A stretch of 64,000 nt of DNA from Rhabditoides inermis (Eukaryota; Nematoda; Chromadorea; Rhabditida; Rhabditidae). Below, in pieces: positions 1 to 10,211 of the stretch; the first letter of the stretch is position 1, and each line of letters begins with the position of its first letter. Location of the stretch: assembly GCA_963966185.1 (NCBI GenBank), contig CAWZYM010000141.1, positions 124,001 through 188,000 of the forward strand. The letters are read 5' to 3'. A program made the translations under genes and the position numbers. The notes beneath the pieces are model-generated. The model saw nothing but the letters and a program-made list of their open reading frames with translations. It ran no database searches and was not told where the DNA came from.

Positions 1-856
1 GGCGGAATTGAGCCCCCCTCTGTGATCACTATCGATCGGCGGCGCTGCCAAGCTGGTAATGGCCTGCAGGGCTCACTTCGCATGCGCACTGATATCTTCG
101 TTTCGCGCGTGTTACGGTATTGATTAATTGATTGTTTTGTCATCCCGAGTATATATTTGGGATGGCGCTGCCTGTTTTTGCATTTCGCACGGCGTTTTTT
201 TGATACATTAGCATACGAAGTGTGGCAGAGACGGCAGCCGGCATCCCTGCCGCGCGGAAGAGTGGGCGGAATTGAGCCCCCCCCCCTCTGTGATCACTAT
301 CGATCGACGGCGCTGCCAAGCTGGTAATGGCCTGCAGGGCTCACTTCGCATGCGCACTGATATCTTCGTTTCGCGCGTGTTACGGTATTGATTAATTGAT
401 TGTTTTGCCATCCCGAGTATATATTTGGGATGACGCTGCCTGTTTTTGCATTTCGCACGGCGTTTTTTGATACATTAGCATACGAAGTGTGGCAGAGACG
501 GCAGCCGGCATCCCTGCCGCGCGGAAGAGTGGGCGGAATTGAGCCCCCCCCCCTCTGTGATCACTATCGATCGGCGGCGCTGCCAAGCTGGTAATGGCCT
601 GCAGGGCTCACTTCGCATGCGCACTGATATCTTCGTTTCGCGCGTGTTACGGTATTGATTAATTGATTGTTTTGCCATCCCGAGTATATATTTGGGATGA
701 CGCTGCCTGTTTTTGCATTTCGCACGGCGTTTTTTCATTACATTAGCATACGAAGTGTGGCAGAGACGGCAGCCGGCATCCCTGCCGCGCGGAAGAGTGG
801 GCGGAATTGAGCCCCCTCTGTGATCACTATCGATCGGCGGCGCTGTCAAGCCAGCT
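1..856. repeat. Tandem repeat, about 265-bp unit, 3.2 copies
   Basis: Three successive units begin with ggcggaattgagcccc at 1, 265 and 532, and a fourth partial unit begins at 800 and stops near 856. Units are 264-268 bp and differ by a few substitutions and by the length of a C run. Each contains TGATCACTATCGATCG and a GC-rich part. A reverse-complement copy of most of one unit lies at 25261-25480. The array starts at the window edge, so its true length is unknown. It has no coding content; open frames through it are by-products of the repeat. Confidence 0.9.
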
Positions 857-2022
857 GGTGAACTGCTTGCTATGTTCACGTCTCATGCGATCTCATTTCG
901 AGTTCAAAATCACTGAAAACTTAAACTGACGCGCGTTTAACGCAGCGCAACTGAAAGTAATACTTAGATGATAATAATTGCTTGCTAGTAATTTGACGTG
1001 AGCTTTTCATGGTATTGAATTCTGAATGAAGTTATTAGTTTTCGAAGATGGAAACTCTGCTTCATCCGAAGCTGACGGAATCGACAGCGCTTTTTTGATC
1101 GACTCAAACAAAATAATAATTTATTGCAGAAATACTGCGTCGCACATAAAAACAAACATCGATGAAAAAGCTTGAAATAAATGAAAAGCCTGAAAGAAAT
1201 AGCCGCATTGTTGAGAAAATGACCGCAATGTAGTTATAGTGATGCCGTATGTGATCTAATCCGCATGAAACCGAGTGAGTGAGAGAGAGAAATCTTGGGC
1301 TAATCCCACACAGAAGTGCAGTTAGTCTAGATCAGAGTACATCGGAATGATACCTGCCCCTGATCTATGGCATGGAGGAGTGCCAGTGCGGTGGAGCAAC
1401 CGCGACACAATAAGAGACATGTGCCAGTGGGCAGGTACAAATTTCAGCATCATCACCTTTCCTTCTACTTCAGCATCATCACCTTTCCTTCTACATACTG
1501 AACATGTCTTATGTTTTTTATTCTTTTTTTCGGGTGTGTCTTCGCTGATAGCCTTCTTTTGCGTATTCACCCCACTGCCGGTTATGCTAGTTCTTTTATA
1601 GGATGGTTCGCTATGAGGAGGGCTGGACTCTCGTCGACCCCAAGCTTTGCAAGAAGAAATATGAAGATACCTCCATCAGGTGAGAATATTTGTTATAATA
1701 TTTTTTAAAGTCTTTTTTATCAGATAAGGAGGTCTTATGAATATGATGATTTCAAACTGAATTAAAAACTGAAAAAAAAACATTAAAGTGAACTATCCCA
1801 CGCTCTTGTTTTGACCGATTTTGAATTAATACCACTCCAGTTGTCGATAGACAACTGGAGTGGGATTAATCGTTTTCGCATGAAAAATTGGTAAAAATAC
1901 AAACAATTTGCCCACGTTTCTATAATTTTAAAAAAAAGACGAGAACAAAAACGACCACAACCTGAAGATCAGGCACGAATAGAATACATTGTCCGGATAA
2001 ATCCTTCAAAGTCCCCAAAAAT
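857..2022. other. Non-coding stretch
   Basis: AT-rich sequence without an open frame I would believe. It contains a small duplicated C/T-rich block (about 1450-1495) and one hairpin, listed separately. No gene, tRNA or recognisable transposon protein was seen. Confidence 0.5.
1825..1870. repeat. Hairpin, 21-bp arms
   Basis: Left arm 1825-1845 and right arm 1850-1870 are reverse complements with a single mismatch, separated by the 4-nt loop GATA. The core ccactccagttgtc is perfectly paired. No flanking duplication was recognised, so it may be a remnant of a fold-back element or a structured RNA segment. Confidence 0.8.
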
Positions 2023-2382
2023 TTAAAGGAACAGTGGCGAGTTATTTCTGCCACGACCTGCCCCGTAACTCCTCTTTTTCACACGGACAAAACATTTGGC
2101 AGTGACAGGAATCGAACCCGCGAGGGTTAGGGTCACAACGCAGCGCACATGCACTGAGCCATGAAGCAAGTGACAGTCCGTTGTTCATTTGCGGTTACGT
2201 CTCCGACCCAAATTTTTGCAGTAAAGTGTTGGCGGGAAATTCAAATTTTGAGCTGCATTCTTGGCTGTTGCAGAATCGAAAACAACGCAGAATCGTTCTT
2301 TCGCAAAAACTGCAAATGCGTTAGGTTAATATGATTTTTAATAATACTCCGAGTCGAAAATAAGTCGCCACTGTTCCTTTAA
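2023..2382. mobile_element. TTAA-flanked MITE with tRNA-like interior (copy 1)
   Basis: The element 2027-2378 (352 bp) begins AGGAACAGTGGCGA and ends with its reverse complement. The terminal inverted repeats match over about 22 bp with one mismatch, and the element is bounded by TTAA on both sides (2023-2026 and 2379-2382), as for piggyBac-type insertions. On the minus strand the interior carries a tRNA-like stretch: box A-like TGGCTCAGTGC (2151-2161) and box B GGTTCGATTCC (2108-2118). There is no transposase ORF. Copy 2 at 21912-22288 has related ends and also a tRNA-like core. Copy 3 at 45478-46019 shares the TTAA and AGG start. Confidence 0.85.
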
Positions 2383-2889
2383 ACTTATTTCAAAACATTA
2401 AAAAAAAACTCGGAAATATAGACCCTATGACACAAGTGCGCTACTAGCACGCGCCTAACAAGCGGCTATGTGCTGATTGCTACTAGCAAGCGAGTAAAGT
2501 GCGCGTAAAACGCGCGTAGACCAGCAGTGGAGTGCAGATTCGAATATGCGCGTAAAATGCGCGTAACTCGCGCGTTGTGACTGTACTCCGCTTTCGGTAT
2601 TTAGGATATTTTCGAAACCTTATTTGTTTTCTCGATTTTGAAGTAAATTTTGTTTGTTCGATAATGTTTGTTATTTGTTTTCAGTAGTTCATGGTTACTA
2701 TCGTGAATGTCATGTTGTACTAGTGAGGCGAGGCGGCGAGGCGAGGCGCGCTTCCAATGAATGTGGCGAACCATCTACGCGCTTTCGCATTCATTCAGTT
2801 ATGTTGATGTTGATTGGCGGCGCTGTTAGTTATTCTACTCGTACATCTGTGAAACTCATTTATTTGATTGTAGTGCGCGGAGGAGTAGA

Positions 2890-3663
2890 TTCAGGCTGCT
2901 CCACCCGGACTGTGACAAGCTGGCACATAGGGGACTCATCCAAATGGTGCGTGAACCCCTCCCTTTTCTCTTTCCTCGGATTGGACTCAGGAAAACATGG
3001 TTAAAATGACGGTCACTTTAGCTGAAGTGACAGTCAGATTGGTCACTTTCGACGCTAAAGTGACGGACGGTCAGATTGTGGTCAGATTGAAAAAGGGGCG
3101 GGGCCAATGACGTCACATGCGGTGCCGTTCCCTAAAAAGCGCGGGAAAGCAAGTTATACTTTGGTTTGGTGCTTCCGAGTTCGATTTGTTAGAAATAAAG
3201 CCTCGACTGCTGACGGCTCAGTCGAAGCCACTACGAAGTTCGTGGAGAACGTGATCACCCGGTCGTTGTTGGCGAGATCGTTGTTGTCGATGTGGAGGTG
3301 TGTGTGATGGATGATCTGCGACAGAGGAAGACTATGTGCACTCGCTGCGTTTACGTTGACGCAACCTCGCGCCCGCGTCTCCCAAATGTCGGGAGAAGAA
3401 GACACTGCGTGTCGGACCACCACGTTGAAGGTGAATGGGGATGCGCCCTTGACGATGAAGATGGCGACTCTGGTGACGAAGAAGACGTGGAAGCGGATCC
3501 ACATCGTTCAACGTCAACTGCTCCACTCTGTTCTTCGCACTCATGAGTGATGATGACGTCACCCGTCGCTCGCTCTGACCCGCCTTTTTTCAATCTGACC
3601 GCAATTTGACCGCCACTTTAGCTAATGTGACCGTCACTTTAACCATGTTTTCCTGAGGGGAGA

Positions 3664-3696
<33 letters not shown>

Positions 3697-5040
3697 TAGA
3701 AAGAGAGACTTTTCCCTGTTACAGCTAGCAGCTACCCGGTTCGACCGCATCGACGGCGACGTGCCACGTGCGGCAGGCGTCGATCGACCGCTTCTCCAAG
3801 AACCAAGAACGACTCGGTGCGCTTCGTCTTCCACTTCCAGCTCTGCGCCCGGTCGAGAGGACCGGCATCAACCACAGCCGATGCGGTCCGTGTGACTTCA
3901 TTTCGATTAGATGATCAGATGGTATTACCTACATTCTGCTTCTTCAGTACATCATCTTCGACTCTGACTAGAACCCGGACGACCTGCCGGCCCAGGCGCG
4001 CTGATACTATAGACGTATACAGGCTGTTCCCTGCCATCGCATACTAGATGGAGATGTTCGACGACAAGGTGGGAGGTGGAAATGGAAGGAGAGAAGTCTA
4101 GTACCGATACTCCTTGCAGGCGTCTCTGAAACTCGGTCTGAGTGCCGTGCTGCAGCACAGTCAACGACAGCTCCGAAGGACACGTCGACGCAGCTGCCGC
4201 GGAAGAAGGTGGAGGAGCTGTTGGGGAAGAGTGTGTACGACAGTCTGATGGACGACGCCAACAAGGACAGCGAGTTCAACAATAACGACATTGACACGAT
4301 TCTGCAAAGAAGAACGCGGACGATCATTGAGGCCAGCACGAAGATTTACGTGGAGGAGGCGGAGGCGAACGATGACTAGCTGCTCATCGTCAGCGAGACG
4401 AGGTGAAGAAACAAGCGGTGAGTGTGTTTGTATTTAGTTTATATTTATACGTCTACATGTCCTTGTATGACTGCCATCTTGTCCAGATTCGAGGCGAGTG
4501 ACCTGGGCAAAAGCACGACGCGGGTTCTGATGCAGCGGAGATGGAAGGAGGGTAGGCGAGAGGGAAGAGGCCGGCCCGCAGCGACCGCGCGTACTTCCAG
4601 GTGGGCGTGCTGTTATTGACTGATTGATGTATTATCATGTTACGTTGTCAAATCACTCGTGATAAGTTTGAATTAATGCAAGACACAGTTCAATGAATTA
4701 TTTCGATTAAATTGATTATCGATTGGATGTTGACCCGTATCGCTTGCAGGTGGAAAAGCTGTTATAGCCGGCGGGCGTTGAACGGGAGTCCACGGCAACG
4801 ACCGAACCAGGGAGCTCATCAACCCACAGGTACGAGCTTGTTGCTTGTCTTCCCTCTCTTTTAAGTATATTGTTGATATTGTTTGAAGTTTGTATCATTC
4901 AATTGATCATTGCAGGGCCGATTCGATGGAAGAAGACCTCGATGCAAGAAGACTTCAATTGCCAAGCCGACATCATCACATCATGACGACATGACATTCA
5001 CCCCAACATAATGATGTTGCCTTGTTATAATAAAATAGAT
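2890..5040 (+). pseudogene. Decayed CHD6-9-like chromatin remodeller (helicase C-terminal part)
   Basis: Pieces of the SNF2 helicase C domain of CHD proteins can be read in order on the plus strand. FDRIDG is at 3740-3757, RQASIDRFSK at 3771-3800, DSVRFVF at 3811-3831, IIFDSD-stop-NPDDLPAQAR at 3951-4001, EMFDDK then ASLKLGLSAVLQ across a 51-bp intron (about 4060-4110), and KKVEELLGKSVYDSLM followed by NNNDIDTILQRRTRTI at about 4200-4330. The ILQRRTxTI block and its spacing from the ASLKLGL block are typical of the CHD family (Kismet/CHD6-9). Two conserved codons are TAG stops (Trp of FDSDW and Glu of YEREMF), a third TAG follows at 4377, and there are frameshifts near 3770-3810 and 4140. GT-AG introns are retained, so this is not a processed copy. 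A possible upstream block (DKLAHRG..QMVRE, 2900-2945) and exon-like blocks to 4990 with AATAAA near 5030 are weaker. Confidence 0.8.
2986..3657. mobile_element. 672-bp MITE nested in the CHD pseudogene
   Basis: The ends read CTCAGGAAAACATGGTTAAA and its reverse complement; the inverted repeats are about 37 bp with two or three mismatches. Subterminal segments are also inverted: TGACGTCA lies at 3108-3115 and 3554-3561, and the left one follows a GGGGCGGGG box and CCAAT. No long coding frame makes sense; the short frames are shadows. It interrupts what looks like an intron of the CHD-like copy. Likely a non-autonomous DNA transposon; the superfamily was not determined. Confidence 0.85.
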
Positions 5041-5240
5041 ATGAATAGTTCATATGTCTTTGTTATACACAAAAAAGAAAGACATGAAAGAAGAAAGGAA
5101 TGCTATCGGAGCACTTTGACAAAATGCGCGTAAGATGCTACTAGCGTGCGCGTAAAATGCGCGTAAGATGGCAGGTATGACCCCATAGTCGCTCGGTACG
5201 CGCATCTTAGGCGCGCGCTAGTAGCACTCTGGTGTCAGGG

Positions 5241-5900
5241 CCGCCCCCTTTGTATGTGATATTTACCAGACATAATTTGAGGAATCAATAGCCCGTTATC
5301 GGCCTGCGCAAGACCATTCGACCGCGCAATTCGCGAGCTTGGCGGTTTATATTTAGGTAAATGAGGGTTATTTGCAAGTCAAATAAAGCAAAGTTTTCCA
5401 CTGTTTATGAAATTTTGACACGTGGTCCGGAAAGGTATTCTTCACAGAACCTGTTTCTTCGATTTTGAATTTCGACCTAGTTTTCTCAATATTGCACAAA
5501 AACCGACTTTTACTTTTGTACGTGAAATCTATAAAACTTAAAAACTATCTTCAAAGTGATCGTACAGCAACCAGTTTTCTGGAGGTTATGCTCCAACTAT
5601 GTCCGAAGAGGACCTATTTTTCGAATTATTTTCAATTTCGATCGATTTCACACAGTTTTAAAACAAAAAAAAATGCTCCCAAATGGGAGAAATCTCATCA
5701 AATCGTCGTCATTCCGCCTCTGTCTGGTTTGCCGGCGATAATGCCATACGATGAAAATGGGGGATGGCCTATAATTGCGAGTTTATTCCAAATTTTTCGC
5801 GAACTTGAACCACTAAAGATTTTGAACTCGTGCAATCAACGGGAAATAGCAGTGGCATTCATTCTAAGCCAAAAGTCGAATAGTACTGTGGTTTACGACG
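5241..5900. other. AT-rich stretch, no recognised gene
   Basis: A 151-codon open frame runs at 5465-5920 on the plus strand. Its predicted product resembles nothing I know and its tail enters the adjacent fold-back element, so I do not call it a gene. Confidence 0.4.
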
Positions 5901-7840
5901 TACAGTACAGCTCGAGTTAGGTGATCCCTGTCCATGGACGCCCGAGATGTTGGTAGACGTTTCTGGTGTCTCTATCTCTTTACACACTCTCGCGTTCCCA
6001 TCGCCTCGTCTCCGCAGGCAATTTATGGTTCCTGTTTGCGGGAATGTGGGCAGTGAGGAAACTGACTTTTCGAAATGACAAAAAATTCATGAAACCAAAC
6101 CATTACTCAATTATGTTTTGTTCTGAGCATCTCGAATATACCATATTTCATAGTGCTCTGTGAAATTCACTACTTACTGACTTTCAGTGCTGACTTTCAC
6201 GCTACATGAGTATTCAAAGCATAATCTATAAGACGTACATGTAGTATTGTTCGCATTGTTTGTCTCAGCCCGTTGTTGCATCCATTCACTCTCATCTGGG
6301 CGTCCATGTACGGTGTGAATGTGTCTGGTGCCTCTACTGTATACACTCTCTCTCGCTTTCCACTCACGACGCGCATCGCACAGGGCCTTTCTGCCGATGG
6401 CGGTACAGTGGGACGCGACTGCTTGTGTGAAGTCTGAAACGTCACTCGATTTTCTAGAATCTGAAAATTAAGATTATATCTATTTTTTAATTGTATTTAT
6501 CTGTCTCTTGTAACCGACATCAAGAATATACCATGGTTCATAGGGCTCCGATGAAATTCACTATTTGAATAGATCCTCATAGTCAGGTTGGCAACAGTTC
6601 TGGTCCCAGCTGTCTTACATGCCTGACGCCCTTCATACCACGCTCTCTCTCCCTCTCTTACTACTCACGCTCGCTTGTACACATGGTCCGTATGCGTCAC
6701 GTGAGTACTGTAGCCTCATAGTCAGGATGGCAACAGTTCTGGTCCCAGCTGTCTTACATGCCTGACGCCCTTCATACCACGCTCTCTCTCTCTCTTTCTC
6801 TCCCTCTCTCTCTCCCTCTCTTACTACTCACGCTCGCTTGTCTTGTACACATGGTCCGTATGCGTCACGTGAGTACTGTAGCCTCATAGTCAGGATGGCA
6901 ACAGTTCTGGTCCCAGCTGTCTTACATGCCTGGCGTCCTCCATACCACGCTCTCTCGCGGGGCGACGGAGAGACATGGCATGGCAGTCTGCCAAGAATCG
7001 ACCGTTTACCAGAGGGGAAGGACCATAAAGAAGAGAGGCGATGGTGGAACTGTACAATCACTTAAGTTGATCTGAAAATTAGCCCGGGTGGCGTTACCTG
7101 GATTTGTTCAAAATAGTCCAAACTAAAATTAAAAGACGCCATTTTAATAGTCTCGATGAGAGAAAGCCGGTACACGAACAATCACAGCTGATATCTCAGA
7201 CACCAAAAACAGTGGGATAGGGGCGGAGCGAGAGGAGGCATGATGTGGCAGTCTGCCAAGACTCGACTGTTTACCGGTGGGGAAGGGTCATAAATGAGTG
7301 ACAGAGTGGATTTGCGCAATCACTCAAGTTCAACTGGAATTTAGCACGGGTGGCACTACCTGGATATGTTCAAAATGGTCGAAATTACAAAAATGAGACA
7401 TCATTTTGCTCATCTCGAGGAGACAGAAACGATGCAAATAAAATTGTAGCTGGTTTCTCGAACATCAAAGAGTGCAATCGCTTGTCAGACTTGCCACTCC
7501 TGTCTCCCCTTTGCACCGCCCCCTCATATTCATATCGTACTAAGACGAGGAAGACGATACAGCACCGGTGTGTTGATATCGTGGCATGGTGTCTCGCGGC
7601 AATGACATGAGAGTCCTATTCGAATCGGTGACTAATTGGACTACATACGTAACCTCGTAACCTAGGGACTTGTGAATTATGAATTATGAAACTCAAAATA
7701 ATACTGTCTATTCCTTATCATGATATCATGGAATTCAGTGTGTGGAGCTGGGACCAGAACTGTTGCCACCCTGACTATGACTATGAGGCTACAGTACTCA
7801 ACGTGACGCATGCGAACCCTGTGTAAAAGCGAGCGTGAGT

Positions 7841-8355
<515 letters not shown>

Positions 8356-8461
8356 TATGAAGGGCGCCAGACATTTAAGACAGCTGGGACAAGAACTGTT
8401 GCCACCCTGACTATGAGGCTCTATTCAAGTAGTGAATTTCATCGAAGCCCTATGAACTAAG

Positions 8462-9657
8462 CCGAATTCCGGAGCGGCTACTGCTGCACCGATCACCTCC
8501 AGATCGTCTCTCAGGTCGTGGAGAAGGCCCGCGAATACAAGACCCCGCTAGTGCTCACCTTCGTCGACTTCGAGAAGACGTTCGACCGGCTCGACCACGG
8601 ATTCCTTCTACGCGCTCTTGAGATGCTCAACGTCGAAGACGGATACCTGGCTGCACTATCCGACTTCTACGACAACAACCAGCTACTTCTGAAGCTTTTC
8701 TCCAACGAGCTGAAAATTCCTGTGCGATGCGGAGTGAAGCGAGGAGACACTGTCTCCCCAGTGCTCTTCACTGCTGTGCTGCAAGTCGTCTTCCGCTGAT
8801 TCGACTGAAGCGACTACGGCCTTCGTGTGGACGGAGAGAAGCTGAACCATCTGCGCTTCGCTGACGACGCTTCGCTGACGACATCTTCGCTGACACATGC
8901 TGAACGAGCTCAACACGGAGAGCGAGAAGGCCGGGCTGCGCATCAACATCGGCAAGACGCAGTTCATCCGAGACGAGCAGGCTGCCGCTGGGACTATCCA
9001 TCTTCCCGGCCACGCAATCGAAGAGGTGAAGAAGTACATCTACCTCGGACGGGCCATAAACGCAAAGAGCGCCCTCACTTCGGAGCTGGCAAGGAGAACG
9101 AGAGCAGGATGGGCGGTATTTAGCAACATCAAGGAAACACTGGGCACGTTTAACGACAAACACCTCAAGGCGAACCTCTCAACACGTGCGTACTACCCGC
9201 ACTGTGTTACGGCTCGGAGACGTGGGCCTACACTACCACCACGCTTGGTCGCATCCAGACCGCACACCGCGCAATGGAGCGACAGATGCTGGGATACTCA
9301 CTATATCGGCAGCAGGACGAGGGACAGAGCAGCGTGGACATGCGGGCAAGATCCGCGTTGACCAACCCAACCTTCTACATGGCGCGCAGCAAGCATAGAT
9401 GGGCCGGACACATACAAAGGAGAACGGACGGGCGATGGACACGGGCGACTACCGATTGGAGGCCGCGCAACATCACTTGAGAACCCGGACGGGCGCCAAC
9501 CCGCTGGGCAGATTCTGTCCGCAATAATACAAAACTGTTCTGTGGGCGCAGGAACGACTACAAACATTGGGCAACTGCAGCTTAAGACCGTTCACTGTGG
9601 CGAAAGATGGGCTCCGCGCTTGCAAGCTGAATGAACATTCAAGATTTCAAGTAAGTA
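8462..9657 (+). pseudogene. RTE-type LINE reverse transcriptase fragment
   Basis: The plus-strand translation shows reverse-transcriptase blocks: LVLTFVDFEKTFDRLDHGF (about 8550-8605), GVKRGDTVSPVLFTAVLQ (8731-8784), then LRFADDASL (about 8850-8876). The GVxxGDTxSPxLFTA form is typical of RTE-clade LINEs. The frame is closed by TGA at 8797-8799 and continues in another frame (ESEKAGLRINIGKTQFI from about 8918, then VKKYIYLGRAI). The stretch after 9200 is the degenerate C-terminal part. It is absent from the mirror arm of the host fold-back element, so it inserted there after the inverted repeat had formed. Endonuclease and 5' parts are missing. Confidence 0.85.
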
Positions 9658-10211
9658 GAAAGTCGAGTGACGTTTCAGACTTCACACAAGCAGTCGCGTC
9701 CCACTGTACCGCCATCGGCAGAAAGCCCTGTGCGATGCGCGTCGTGAGTGGAAAGCGAGAGAGAGTGTATACAGTAGAGGCACCAGACACATTCACACCG
9801 TACATGGACGCCCAGATGAGAGTGAATGGATGCAACAACGAGCTACGACAAACAATGCAAACAATACTACATATACCTCTTATAGATTATGCTTTGAATA
9901 CTCATGTAAAAGTGGAAGTCAGCACTGAAAGTCAGTAAGTAGTGAATTTCATCAGAGAACTATGAAATATGGTATATTCGAGATGCTTAGAACAGAACAT
10001 AATTGATAGTAATGGTTTGGTTTCATGAAAAGTTCATTTCGAAAAGTCAGTTTTCTCACTGCCCACATTCCCGCAAACAGGAACCATAAATTGCCCGCGG
10101 AGAGGAGGCGATAGGAAGAGAGAGTGTAAAAAAGAGAGAGAGACGCCAGAAACGTCCACCAAAATCCCGGACATCCATGGACAGGGATCACCTAACTCGA
10201 GCTGTACTGTA

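Larger units (their letters stand above)
2423..5240. mobile_element. Candidate TIR element carrying a gene fragment
   Basis: The left end (2423-2458, containing GACACAAGTGCGCTACTAGC) and the right end (5207-5240) are imperfect inverted repeats of about 35 bp. Subterminal copies of gcgcgtaaaatgcgcgta occur just inside both ends (near 2551-2570 and 5147-5166). The 2.8 kb between them contains the decayed CHD-like exons and a nested MITE (2986-3657). No transposase was found and no clear target duplication is visible, so the mobile nature is an inference from the paired ends. Confidence 0.5.

Noticed and set aside
5465..5920. 151-codon frame
   Set aside because: AT-rich, no similarity, overlaps the boundary of the fold-back element.
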